Shown here piece by piece: positions 1 through 7,929 of a DNA stretch of 20,013 nt. The position numbers were made by a program, and so were the translations under genes. The notes beneath the pieces were generated by a model. The model had not been told where the DNA came from. It made no database searches and saw nothing but the letters and a program-made list of their open reading frames with translations. Source of the stretch: Bacteroidota bacterium (GTDB lineage: Bacteria; Bacteroidota; Bacteroidia; Cytophagales; Cyclobacteriaceae); contig JAHEMS010000009.1 in the NCBI GenBank assembly GCA_024643595.1, positions 1-20,013 on the forward strand, read 5' to 3'. Within the stretch, counting starts at the first letter, position 1. Every line of letters begins with the position of its first letter.

Positions 1-1104
1 CCTAAGTATAAAGCCAGGGTGGATCAGTGGCTTGCTGAGAAAATAGATATTGATCCCGATGGACAATACTATGAACGAAGTACTGCTGTCTATACTCCTA
101 TTACCAACAGAAGTCTTCTTAACCTGGCTAAGAGAATGAATTATACATATCTATATAATGATATCCGGAAGAATCTGGATATGACATTCTATTTTGTTCA
201 TTCCAACGGTGAGATTGTAACCGAGTCATCGAACAGGCAGGATAAGTATCAGCAAAGCAATATGGCGGGATATTATCTCGCGTATAACTACATGGCATTG
301 ATCGATCAAAACAGTCGATATGCCGGTATGGTAGAATACATTGAGAATACGGTTAAACTTGAACAATTGGGATACATGTTACCTTATCTGCTCGAGGATC
401 CCGATTTGATGAAGGACCTGCCACCTCCAACTTCACTGCCGACAAGCTATCATAAGGAGTTCAAATTTTCTGATATGGTGAGAATAAAAGAAGGTCTGGT
501 GGATATGTCAATCATAATGAACAATCCAACCTTCTTTACCTTCTTCAAAGGTGAGGCAGCACTGGAGGCGGTTCGCCTTTCTTCGTCATTTTTTGGTAAA
601 GGACAATTTCAAAGTAACGAAATGAAAAAAGAGGGCGAAGTTTATGTTTTATCTTCTACAATTTACGGCCCCTACTATCAACCACTGCCCAAAGATAAAA
701 TTCCGAAAGATGGCGATGCTTGGGGTAAAGTGCCCAGAACTGAACGCGAGCAATCGGAGGTTCAAAAACTTACAACCAAAATTTATATTACCGAGAAGGA
801 TGGGAAAGCCCACATAAAAATATCAATGGACGGGCCAAAAAATTTACCTGTAACTCTTGAACTGGCTTTTCGTCAAGGCGGAACACTTTCGAATGTGATT
901 CAGAAAAGCGGCATAGACCATGCATTTATAATTAACAGTGGTCAATTTGCAATCTATCAAAAGGGCAATGACAGTATCAGAGTTGGACCGGGCGTTGCCT
1001 CACATAAGTGGACCCAGTTGCGAGGTGCTCTTCCTAAGCTCCAGGCCGATTGTATGTATTTCACGAATTACGCACCATGTGAATTTGAATTCACGATTGA
1101 ATGA
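1..1104 (+). CDS. C-terminal part of a toroid-like (heparinase/glycosidase-like) protein, 5' end outside window
   Basis: The reading frame is open from base 1 and stops at 1102-1104, so the 367 visible residues are the C-terminal part of a larger protein; the GTG at 19 is internal, not a start. The first half (about residues 1-180) is helical and rich in aromatics, with an ITNRSLL stretch and an 'HSNGEIVTESSNRQD' stretch. This resembles the alpha/alpha-toroid repeats of polysaccharide lyases and heparinase-like enzymes. The last 170 residues look like beta-strands, as in the beta-sandwich that usually follows such a toroid. Its place 160 bases upstream of a sulfatase fits a role on a sulfated or acidic polysaccharide. 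The family assignment rests on general resemblance: I cannot name catalytic residues, and an uncharacterised non-enzymatic toroid is possible. Any signal peptide would lie outside the window. Confidence 0.6.
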   Translation, partial: PKYKARVDQWLAEKIDIDPDGQYYERSTAVYTPITNRSLLNLAKRMNYTYLYNDIRKNLDMTFYFVHSNGEIVTESSNRQDKYQQSNMAGYYLAYNYMALIDQNSRYAGMVEYIENTVKLEQLGYMLPYLLEDPDLMKDLPPPTSLPTSYHKEFKFSDMVRIKEGLVDMSIIMNNPTFFTFFKGEAALEAVRLSSSFFGKGQFQSNEMKKEGEVYVLSSTIYGPYYQPLPKDKIPKDGDAWGKVPRTEREQSEVQKLTTKIYITEKDGKAHIKISMDGPKNLPVTLELAFRQGGTLSNVIQKSGIDHAFIINSGQFAIYQKGNDSIRVGPGVASHKWTQLRGALPKLQADCMYFTNYAPCEFEFTIE

Positions 1105-1223
1105 TGAGGGAATCTTAGTGAATCTTATGTTAGCAGGCAGAGATTTAAGGAATAAGTACAATATAATCCTGCATGGAAAATGCGATAAAAAGTTGAGCGA
1201 TGCGGGTTCATGCTTCGTTAGAC

Positions 1224-1231
1224 TATATTTG
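1224..1231 (+). promoter_or_regulatory. Candidate Bacteroidota -7 promoter element upstream of the sulfatase
   Basis: TATATTTG matches the Bacteroidota -7 consensus TANNTTTG exactly and lies 33 bases before the sulfatase ATG at 1265. I see no good TTG -33 element at the expected 19-base spacing, so only half of the promoter is supported. It would give an untranslated leader of roughly 28 bases. Confidence 0.35.
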
Positions 1232-1264
1232 AAATAAGAAGATCTTCTAATTTTAGTGTTCATA

Positions 1265-2695
1265 ATGAAAGAATACCTATTCCTACTATTTGTTGTGCTT
1301 GGTGTTAAGCTATACGCACAACCTCAAACCAATATCCTGATCCTTTACAGTGACGATCAAAGTTATAATACGCTACATGCATTAGGCAACAAGGAAGTTT
1401 ACACCCCTAATCTTGATAAGTTGGTAAGTGAAGGATTAACATTTACCCAGGCGCATGTCATGGGTGGCCATCAGGGCGCTATCTGTATTCCCAGTCGTGC
1501 GATGTTGCTGACTGGGCGCTATTTAAATCTACTCCCCAATGATGGAAGTACTATACCAGACAGTTTGATAAGTTTACCGGAAGTATTGCAGCGGCACGGC
1601 TACACCACTTTTCATACGGGAAAGTGGCACAACGATAAAAGGTCACACAACCGGATGTTTGAGTATGGTGACAATATTTTTTATGGGGGAATGCATTTTG
1701 AAAAAGCGGGAGGGCAGGAGCACCCCACGGTTTATCATTATGATGCTACCGGTAAGTATGAAGCTTCCTACATGATTAAGAAGGATACCTTTAGCACTAC
1801 ATTGTATGCTGAGACGGCTATCCGGTTTTTGAACAGCAGGCAGGCAAAGGAAAAGCCGTTCTTGTGCTATGTGGCCTTCACCTCTCCTCATGATCCACGC
1901 ACGCCACCCAAAAAGTTTAGTGCCATGTATGATCCGGAAAATATCACGTTGCCGCCCAATTATTTTCCTCAGCATCCTTTTAATAATGGAGACATGCGGG
2001 TGCGAGATGAAATGCTCTTGCCTCATCCTCGCTCAGAAGCTGGGGTGAAAAACGAAATCGCTTTATACTATGGCATGGTGAGTGAAATGGATGAGCAGGT
2101 TGGTCGTATTGTGGAAGCACTGGAGAAAAATGGATTGAAGGAAAATACATTGATCATATTTGCTGGAGACAATGGTCTTGCCGTGGGGCAACACGGTCTG
2201 TTAGGAAAGCAAAATCTGTATGAACATAGTATTCGCGTTCCCATGATCATGGTGGGGCCTGGAATTCCTAAAAATAGGACCTCCGGCAATTTTACCTATC
2301 TAAGCGATATTGCTCCCACCATTTATGAATACCTCCAAATTAAACAACCCGCTACGGTGGAAGGGATCAGTCTGAAACGAGTGATCGATAACCCTACATC
2401 AGAGACCAGAAGTGAGATGTACAATGTGTATGGCCATTGGAGTAGAAGTATCAAAACAAAAGATGGTTTTAAGTTGATTGAATACAATGTTAATGGCGAA
2501 CGCCATACCCAACTTTTTAATCTCCACAGCGATCCATGGGAAAAGAAAAACCTGGCAGGCGAAAAATCATTTTATAAAAAGCTTGGCACGATGAGGGCCT
2601 TGCTAAAAAGGGAGATGAAAGCTACGCACGATGATCTTAATCTTGAGCTGCCCGATTGGGGAAGAAAACCAGGACAAAAAGGTTCGGGAAGTTGA
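1265..2695 (+). CDS. Secreted type I sulfatase (formylglycine-dependent)
   Basis: This 476-residue enzyme hydrolyses sulfate esters, probably on a polysaccharide fragment in the periplasm or at the cell surface. I start it at ATG 1265 rather than GTG 1256, because this places a clean signal peptide at the N-terminus (MKEYLFLLFVVLGVKLYAQ). The formylglycine signature C-x-P-S-R is at residues 74-78, so Cys74 should be oxidised to formylglycine by a maturase that is not in this window. Other active-site features are the metal ligands Asp30/Asp31 early and Asp302/Asn303 late, followed by His310 and Lys315 in a GQHGLLGKQ motif. The C-terminal subdomain (HTQLFNLHSDPWEKKNL) is typical of the alkaline-phosphatase-like sulfatases. 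The length is normal and no key residue is missing. The family is secure; substrate and subfamily cannot be read from the sequence. Confidence 0.95.
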   Translation: MKEYLFLLFVVLGVKLYAQPQTNILILYSDDQSYNTLHALGNKEVYTPNLDKLVSEGLTFTQAHVMGGHQGAICIPSRAMLLTGRYLNLLPNDGSTIPDSLISLPEVLQRHGYTTFHTGKWHNDKRSHNRMFEYGDNIFYGGMHFEKAGGQEHPTVYHYDATGKYEASYMIKKDTFSTTLYAETAIRFLNSRQAKEKPFLCYVAFTSPHDPRTPPKKFSAMYDPENITLPPNYFPQHPFNNGDMRVRDEMLLPHPRSEAGVKNEIALYYGMVSEMDEQVGRIVEALEKNGLKENTLIIFAGDNGLAVGQHGLLGKQNLYEHSIRVPMIMVGPGIPKNRTSGNFTYLSDIAPTIYEYLQIKQPATVEGISLKRVIDNPTSETRSEMYNVYGHWSRSIKTKDGFKLIEYNVNGERHTQLFNLHSDPWEKKNLAGEKSFYKKLGTMRALLKREMKATHDDLNLELPDWGRKPGQKGSGS

Positions 2696-2726
2696 TGGTG
2701 TTGTTCACTTAGTTCATATAAATCAT

Positions 2727-2758
2727 TTTGATTGACGGTTGACTATTTGCTACATTTA
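2727..2758 (+). promoter_or_regulatory. Candidate Bacteroidota promoter for the propeller-cytochrome c gene
   Basis: TTTG at 2727-2730 is followed after 20 bases by TACATTTA at 2751-2758, one mismatch from TANNTTTG. Spacing and order fit the Bacteroidota TTG-N19-TANNTTTG promoter. Transcription would begin near 2763, about 20 bases before ATG 2786. This argues against the upstream in-frame TTG at 2732 as translation start. Confidence 0.45.
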
Positions 2759-2785
2759 GTACGCTTGTATAGTCACCCATTTTCA

Positions 2786-4546
2786 ATGCAAACTTTATCA
2801 TTAATAAGAATCATCTTCATCGCTATATTAGTATCTATCGCGGCGGGTTGCAATCATACCGAGGAACTGCCGGCAAGTGATGCGGATAATGGTGGATTAA
2901 TCCTTCCCAAAAACTTTGAGGCCCTTGTCGTTACTGACAGCATTGGTCGTGCCAGGCATATTGCCGTAAATGATAATGGAGATATTTATGTTAAGCTAAC
3001 CTACAATGACGCCATGAAAGGTGAAGGCGGAACCGTAGGTCTGCGAGACACCAATCGCGATGGTAGGGCGGATACCATCGTTTATTTTGGAGACTACAAA
3101 GATGAAGGCGGGCTTGCCGTTGGTGTAACTATCCATAACGGATATTTATACACCAGCACCGTACGACAAGTACTGCGCAATAAACTAACTCCCGGAAAAT
3201 TAGTGCCCGAGAGCGAAACGGAAATTGTGCTTACCGATGAAGATGAGAATGTGGTGAGGAACTGGCACACCACAAAGCCCCTTGCCTTTGATAACAAAGG
3301 GTACATGTATGTTCCTTTTGGTTCTCCGAACGATGCTTGCCAGGACATGACCAAATTTGGCCCTACCGGCATTCCAGAAGGTAAAGGATTGGAACCATGT
3401 CCTGACCTTGAAACGCATGCTGGTATCTGGCGATTTGATGCCAATAAAACGGGGCTTACTCAAAAGGACGGTATTAAATATGCTACCGGTCTTCGAAGCA
3501 TTGTTGGCATGCAATGGAACCCTGCGGATGAAAGTTTGTATGGTGTGGTTAACGGAATTGATAATTTTCATACCATGTACCCCAAATTGTATTCGTCATG
3601 GCAGGCCGCGTTGCTTCCTGCTGAACTGTTGGTGAAAGCGACAGAAGGATCTGATTTTGGATGGCCCTATGCCTACTATGATCAGCTACAAGAAAAGAAT
3701 GTGCTGCAGCCGGGGTATGGTGGTGATGGTAAAATAGTGGGAAGAGCCGCGGAATTCGATGTGCCTGTAATAGGTTTTCCAGGACACTGGGCACCGATGG
3801 ATATTTTATTTTACCAGGGAAATCAATTTCCGGAGCGTTATAAAAAGGGTGCGTTTATTGCTTTCCATGGATCAACGGACCGATCACCTTACCCGCAAGC
3901 CGGATACATCGTCTGCTTTGTGCCTATGGAAAATGGAAAAGTTATGGGAACATGGGAAGTATTTGCAGACGGATTTACCGGAGTAGACACCGTGGTCAAC
4001 ACCAGTGATGCCCGTTACAGGCCGATGGGCCTGGCCACAGGGCCGGATGGTTCTTTGTATATCAGTGAGTCGAATAAAGGAAAAATATGGAGAGTGATGT
4101 ATAAAGGTGATAAGAATAAATTTGGAGATGCTGAATTGGCAAATATGGAAAAACGTAAATCCAGATCGTATATTAAGACACCCGATGAGGAACTCGATAA
4201 TTTACATGTTGGTGATCGACTGGAAGGAAGTATATTATATAATACCTATTGCGCCAGCTGCCATCAACGCGATGGCAAAGGGGATAATAACCGGTTTCCT
4301 CCGTTGGTTGACTCCGAATGGGTAACCGGTGACCAAGAACGGTTAATCAATATTGTGTTGAATGGCTATCAGGGAGAAATAAAAGTGAATGATAAAATTT
4401 ATAACGGCATTATGCCAAATAATAGTCATCTCGATGATCATGCCATTGCTTCGATCTTATCTTACGTGCGGGCAAGGTTTGGAAAGCAAAGAAAATCGGT
4501 CAGTGATCACCAGGTGAGTAATGTTCGAATGAAGACTATAAAATAA
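2786..4546 (+). CDS. Lipoprotein fusing a sugar-dehydrogenase-type beta-propeller to cytochrome c
   Basis: The protein has 586 residues from ATG 2786; an in-frame TTG at 2732 is rejected because it would bury the leader. A lipoprotein signal ends at lipobox IAAGC with Cys22. Residues about 35-445 form a propeller of the soluble glucose/sorbosone dehydrogenase type (PQQ-dependent AA12-like). Typical features are DTNRDGRAD, GLRSIVGMQWNP, GSDFGWPYAYYD, 'HWAPMDILFY' and a GAFIAFHGS segment. The C-terminal domain is a class I cytochrome c: the haem motif CASCH has Cys489, Cys492 and His493, and Met543 in GIMPNN is the likely axial ligand. The expected role is oxidation of a sugar or related alcohol in the periplasm, passing electrons through the attached haem to the respiratory chain. 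The gene sits between a sulfatase and a lactonase. Quinone use and substrate are inferred from the family. Confidence 0.85.
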   Translation: MQTLSLIRIIFIAILVSIAAGCNHTEELPASDADNGGLILPKNFEALVVTDSIGRARHIAVNDNGDIYVKLTYNDAMKGEGGTVGLRDTNRDGRADTIVYFGDYKDEGGLAVGVTIHNGYLYTSTVRQVLRNKLTPGKLVPESETEIVLTDEDENVVRNWHTTKPLAFDNKGYMYVPFGSPNDACQDMTKFGPTGIPEGKGLEPCPDLETHAGIWRFDANKTGLTQKDGIKYATGLRSIVGMQWNPADESLYGVVNGIDNFHTMYPKLYSSWQAALLPAELLVKATEGSDFGWPYAYYDQLQEKNVLQPGYGGDGKIVGRAAEFDVPVIGFPGHWAPMDILFYQGNQFPERYKKGAFIAFHGSTDRSPYPQAGYIVCFVPMENGKVMGTWEVFADGFTGVDTVVNTSDARYRPMGLATGPDGSLYISESNKGKIWRVMYKGDKNKFGDAELANMEKRKSRSYIKTPDEELDNLHVGDRLEGSILYNTYCASCHQRDGKGDNNRFPPLVDSEWVTGDQERLINIVLNGYQGEIKVNDKIYNGIMPNNSHLDDHAIASILSYVRARFGKQRKSVSDHQVSNVRMKTIK

Positions 4547-4559
4547 ATTAGAACAAGTA

Positions 4560-4567
4560 TATTTTTG
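4560..4567 (+). promoter_or_regulatory. Candidate -7 element upstream of the lactonase gene
   Basis: TATTTTTG matches TANNTTTG exactly and lies 37 bases before the GTG start at 4605, but no convincing -33 TTG is visible. The region is AT-rich, so a chance match is quite possible; the gene may simply be read through from the upstream gene 58 bases away. Confidence 0.25.
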
Positions 4568-4604
4568 AATTATCCGATATCCATAACATTTAAACAACTC
4601 TATT

Positions 4605-5723
4605 GTGAAAGCGACACTATTATTAATGCTTTGTCTTATCTCCATGGCTAAAGCGCAAACACCATCCAACACCATCAACTTATTCGTGGGCACTTATTCC
4701 TCACCAGAAAAGAATCCCGGAATCCAAGTGTACTCATTCAATACCGGAACCGGTGAATTCTCCAGTAAGTCGGAAGCAACCGGAATTAAGAATCCTTCTT
4801 ATCTCGCTATTACCAACGATCGGAAACATCTGTATTCTGTAAGTGAAGGAAGTGAGGGCACCATCAGTTCATTTTCGCTCAATGCGGCAACAGGACAATT
4901 GACTTTTTTGAATACGGCACCTTCCGGAAGCAATGGCCCCTGTTACGTTTCGGTTGACCATAAAAACAAATTTGTTTTTGCGGGAAATTATGGGGGAGGA
5001 AGTGTAGCGGCTATTCCTATCAACGCTGATGGATCATTGAATTCCAATATTCAGAATATTCAGCATGAGGGTAAAAGTGTTAAGCCGAATCAGGATAGAC
5101 CACATGTGCACGCGGCCGTATTGTCACCTGACAATAAGTATTTGTTTGTGCCTGATCTGGGCACCGATAAAGTGAATATTTATCGTGTTGATGTGACAAA
5201 ATCAAAACCACTTACTCCTGCCAATCCGGCCTTCGTCAACATTGCAGAGGGAGGTGGACCACGGCATTTCACTTTCCATCCCAATGGAAAATATGCTTAT
5301 GTCATTCATGAAAATACAGGCGAAGTGACTGCATTTGACTATGCCAACGGACAGTTGAAGGAGAAGCAGCGTCTATCAATGCCGGTTGCCGGCTATGAAG
5401 GCAATATTCATGGCGCTGATATTCACATATCGCCTGATGGAAAATTTTTGTATGGATCGATGCGTGCAGAAATCAATGAACTGGGAATTTATTCGATTGA
5501 TAAAAAAGGATTGTTAAAATTTGTTGGCAGGCAATCCACCTTGGGTAAAATTCCACGTAATTTTTCAATTGATCCCACAGGTAATTTTCTGCTCGTTGCC
5601 AATCAAAATAGTGATGAGGTGGTGATTTTTAAAAGAGATAAAAAAAGTGGATTACTTGCCGATACAGGAAAAAGGATTTCGGTCGGTAAACCAGTGTGCT
5701 TAAAGTTTGTTGCTGCAAATTGA
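4605..5723 (+). CDS. Secreted lactonase-family seven-bladed beta-propeller (6-phosphogluconolactonase-like)
   Basis: This 372-residue protein belongs to the lactonase/YbhE-like propeller family (Pfam PF10282). The GTG at 4605 is chosen because it gives a complete signal peptide ending at about MAKAQ; the ATGs at 4626 and 4644 would cut into it. Repeated blade motifs are clear: NPSYLAITNDRKHLYSV, 'GPCYVSVDHKNKFVFAGNY', 'RPHVHAAVLSPDNKYLFV', 'GGPRHFTFHPNGKYAYV', 'HGADIHISPDGKFLYG' and 'IPRNFSIDPTGNFLLVANQ'. Family members open sugar lactones such as 6-phosphogluconolactone, but export argues against a phosphorylated sugar. Hydrolysis of the lactone made by the preceding propeller-cytochrome dehydrogenase is an attractive inference. 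The gene follows that one by 58 bases on the same strand. Some family members have no proven enzyme activity. Confidence 0.88.
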   Translation: MKATLLLMLCLISMAKAQTPSNTINLFVGTYSSPEKNPGIQVYSFNTGTGEFSSKSEATGIKNPSYLAITNDRKHLYSVSEGSEGTISSFSLNAATGQLTFLNTAPSGSNGPCYVSVDHKNKFVFAGNYGGGSVAAIPINADGSLNSNIQNIQHEGKSVKPNQDRPHVHAAVLSPDNKYLFVPDLGTDKVNIYRVDVTKSKPLTPANPAFVNIAEGGGPRHFTFHPNGKYAYVIHENTGEVTAFDYANGQLKEKQRLSMPVAGYEGNIHGADIHISPDGKFLYGSMRAEINELGIYSIDKKGLLKFVGRQSTLGKIPRNFSIDPTGNFLLVANQNSDEVVIFKRDKKSGLLADTGKRISVGKPVCLKFVAAN

Positions 5724-5765
5724 TCATTTTATAATGACCGTAGTAATTTTAGCGTATTAGCATGC

Positions 5766-6554
5766 TCAATGAAGTTCGACTTTTACTCCCAGGAAAAGTT
5801 CGTTCCGTTTTTCAAATCTGAAATCATTAAAATATTTGGCGTTGTTATATTCATATTCCACGCCCAGGTAAATTCCTTTAATTTTTTTGACAGAAACCCA
5901 TATGGAAACCTGAATGACCATTTGATAGGTTGGAAGTACAATCCGGCTCATACCCGTTGATGATATTCTTAGTTTTTTGAAAATATCGGCTTCTTGCGTA
6001 GTGAATTCATAGCCTAATACATAATCAGGAAATATTCTGCTGATGAGTGAAATCCGCTTAAAAAATGGACTATCATAATGAGTAAACTGTGGACCCCAGC
6101 TTAGATATTCCTGATTGGTTACACTTCCTGTTTCTAGGCCTATCTGAAAATACTTATAGCCATAATACAGCTCTGTATATATAATCAGATCCTGCATATT
6201 CCGTGCTTTTGCCCAGTGTGTATTGGCATCCGCAAAAAATCGTATGCCGCCCAGGAAGCGGTCTTCCTTATAAAAGACGTGATAGTCGAACATGGCTTCG
6301 TTTTTTATAACCGGGTCATCAGGTATAATTATATTGAATGGATAGATTTCAAGTTCAGTTTCAAGATCCTGATGTTTAGCAGGTTCATCTGATATTGATG
6401 TTAGGGTCTTTGAAACAGGTTCCTCAGTATGATCTGTTTTTTCCTGTGCCAAGATTCTTCCTTGAAGTTGAAGCATGGCTATCAATAAGACCAGTGTTTT
6501 TATGTCATTCCTGCTTGTATGATAAAGTGGATAGGAAAATGGTTGTAGGGACAT
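5766..6554 (-). CDS. Orphan secreted protein, probably an outer-membrane beta-barrel
   Basis: I do not recognise a named family for this 262-residue protein. A basic, hydrophobic N-terminus (SRNDIKTLVLLIAMLQLQG, ending near LAQ) fits a signal peptide and supports ATG at 6552-6554. After a charged linker (residues about 37-70, rich in Glu, Lys and Thr), the rest alternates polar and hydrophobic residues with many aromatics. Examples are 'IYTELYYGYKYFQIGLETG' and IKGIYLGVEYEY. It ends with a strand of the form NELFLGVKVELH, as in Bacteroidota outer-membrane barrels, although the last residue is His rather than aromatic. It converges on the lactonase gene with a 42-base gap, and is transcribed away from the Gfo/Idh gene. 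A role in uptake or envelope structure is possible but unproven. Confidence 0.75.
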   Translation of the reverse strand: MSLQPFSYPLYHTSRNDIKTLVLLIAMLQLQGRILAQEKTDHTEEPVSKTLTSISDEPAKHQDLETELEIYPFNIIIPDDPVIKNEAMFDYHVFYKEDRFLGGIRFFADANTHWAKARNMQDLIIYTELYYGYKYFQIGLETGSVTNQEYLSWGPQFTHYDSPFFKRISLISRIFPDYVLGYEFTTQEADIFKKLRISSTGMSRIVLPTYQMVIQVSIWVSVKKIKGIYLGVEYEYNNAKYFNDFRFEKRNELFLGVKVELH

Positions 6555-6817
6555 CTCTACTAAATCTCCATATTATCACCCATAAGAAATATGACATTTC
6601 TCAGGTAATTGGTTATTGAAAGAACTAATGACTCTTTCCGTAATTCGAATAAAAAATCATATCAGAGTGAATTGGATAGTATAATCTTGTCTTTGTCTTT
6701 ACTGAAATGTGCTGAATTGGATGAGGTAATTTGGTTTATTGCTGAAATAAATGGTCTGTCAGTAACACATTCATCATTGAAATATTTATTTTACGGTATC
6801 CTTACAAAATCAATTTT
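6555..6817. other. AT-rich divergent intergenic region
   Basis: These 263 bases separate two divergent genes and are the longest non-coding stretch in the window, so promoters for both genes should lie here. I found no exact TANNTTTG match in a useful position, no strong inverted repeat and no RNA gene. A frame opening with TTG at 6609 runs into the downstream gene, but it is not a convincing gene. Confidence 0.6.
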
Positions 6818-7903
6818 ATGGACTCGAGAACAAATACTACACGCGTACTGGTTGTTGGTTGTGGAAACATGGGCGCCTCACATGCAATGGCCTATCACAC
6901 AACGGAAGGATTTCAAATCTGCGGCATAGTCTCTACTGGCAAGAGCAAAGAGGTATTGAATAAAAAACTGGGTGGAGGATATGACTTGTATAGCGACTAT
7001 GGAGAAGCATTGGAGAAAACAAAACCTGATGCCGTTTGTATCTCTACGTATCCGGATACCCATGAAAGTTATGCTGTTCAAGCATTTGAAGCCGGTTGTC
7101 ATGTATTTATCGAAAAGCCAGTAGCGGATACAGTAGCTGGTGCTGAGCACGTGGTCGCGGCTGCCGTTAAAGCAAAAAAGAAGTTGGTTGTGGGATATAT
7201 TTTAAGACATCATCCCTCTTGGGAGAAGTTCATTGAATTGTCGCAGCAATTAGGTAAGCCTTTGGTAATGCGTATGAATCTTAATCAACAGAGCCATGGC
7301 CGAATGTGGGATGTTCATCGCAGTCTGATGAAAAGTTTAAGTCCGATCGTGGATTGTGGCGTGCACTATATTGATGTGATGTGTCAGATGACGCGTAGTA
7401 AACCATTGCAGGTAACGGCAATCGGTGCGCGGTTAACGGAAGAGATTCCCCCAGGCAATTATAATTATGGTCAATTGCAGATTCGATTTGATGATGGGTC
7501 GGTGGGCTGGTATGAAGCCGGTTGGGGACCGATGATCAGTGAAACGGCTTTCTTTGTAAAGGACGTCATCGGCCCAAAGGGTTGTGTTTCCATTGTAGCA
7601 AAAGACGCGGGCGCCAGTGGGAAATCGGATCATGTTGATTCACATACCAAAACGGAATCGTTGCGTTTTCATCATGCCGATATCAATGACAAGAATGAGT
7701 TTATTAAAAAGGATGAATGGATCAACCTGACCGATGAACCGGATCATCAGGAATTATGCAATCGAGAGCAACGCTACTTTTTAAAATCAATAAGAGAAAA
7801 TATTGATCTTACCGACCATATGAAGGACGCGGTGAATAGTTTGCGTATCGCGTTCGCATGTGATGAATCGGTTCGGACAGGACAGGCTGTATTTCTTAAA
7901 TAA
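6818..7903 (+). CDS. Gfo/Idh/MocA family NAD(P)-dependent oxidoreductase
   Basis: The 361-residue protein starts at ATG 6818, giving an N-terminal Rossmann fold with dinucleotide-binding loop GCGNMG at residues 14-19. The family EKP motif is at 99-101, where the lysine is normally catalytic. DCGVHYIDVM at about 179-188 carries Gly181 and His183 of the usual G-x-H active-site pair. The C-terminal half is the alpha/beta substrate domain of inositol and sugar dehydrogenases. Such enzymes oxidise or reduce a hydroxyl/keto group on sugars, inositols or their acids in the cytoplasm; the exact substrate cannot be deduced. It is the first gene of a compact + strand group, 26 bases before an MFS transporter, so it probably acts on what that transporter imports. 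There is no signal peptide, unlike secreted members of the family. Confidence 0.93.
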   Translation: MDSRTNTTRVLVVGCGNMGASHAMAYHTTEGFQICGIVSTGKSKEVLNKKLGGGYDLYSDYGEALEKTKPDAVCISTYPDTHESYAVQAFEAGCHVFIEKPVADTVAGAEHVVAAAVKAKKKLVVGYILRHHPSWEKFIELSQQLGKPLVMRMNLNQQSHGRMWDVHRSLMKSLSPIVDCGVHYIDVMCQMTRSKPLQVTAIGARLTEEIPPGNYNYGQLQIRFDDGSVGWYEAGWGPMISETAFFVKDVIGPKGCVSIVAKDAGASGKSDHVDSHTKTESLRFHHADINDKNEFIKKDEWINLTDEPDHQELCNREQRYFLKSIRENIDLTDHMKDAVNSLRIAFACDESVRTGQAVFLK

Positions 7904-7929
7904 TTTCTCTTACTCCAAGACAGCATCAT

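Noticed and set aside
938..1237. Open frame of 99 codons overlapping the end of the first gene
   Set aside because: Most of it is a shadow of the toroid-like gene in another frame, and the remainder has no family resemblance.
2732..2785. Upstream TTG start for the propeller-cytochrome gene
   Set aside because: It would add 18 residues ahead of a perfect lipoprotein leader and would place the start inside the predicted promoter.
5724..5765. Small inverted repeat TCATT/AATGA between the lactonase and barrel-like genes as a shared terminator
   Set aside because: The stem has only five AT-rich pairs and no T tract in either direction; chance is likely in such AT-rich sequence.
6609..6929. Open frame of 106 codons starting with TTG upstream of the Gfo/Idh gene
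   Set aside because: It overlaps the first 112 bases of a secure gene in another frame, starts with TTG without a ribosome site, and shows no recognisable domain. The part before 6818 could be a decayed remnant, but nothing supports that directly.
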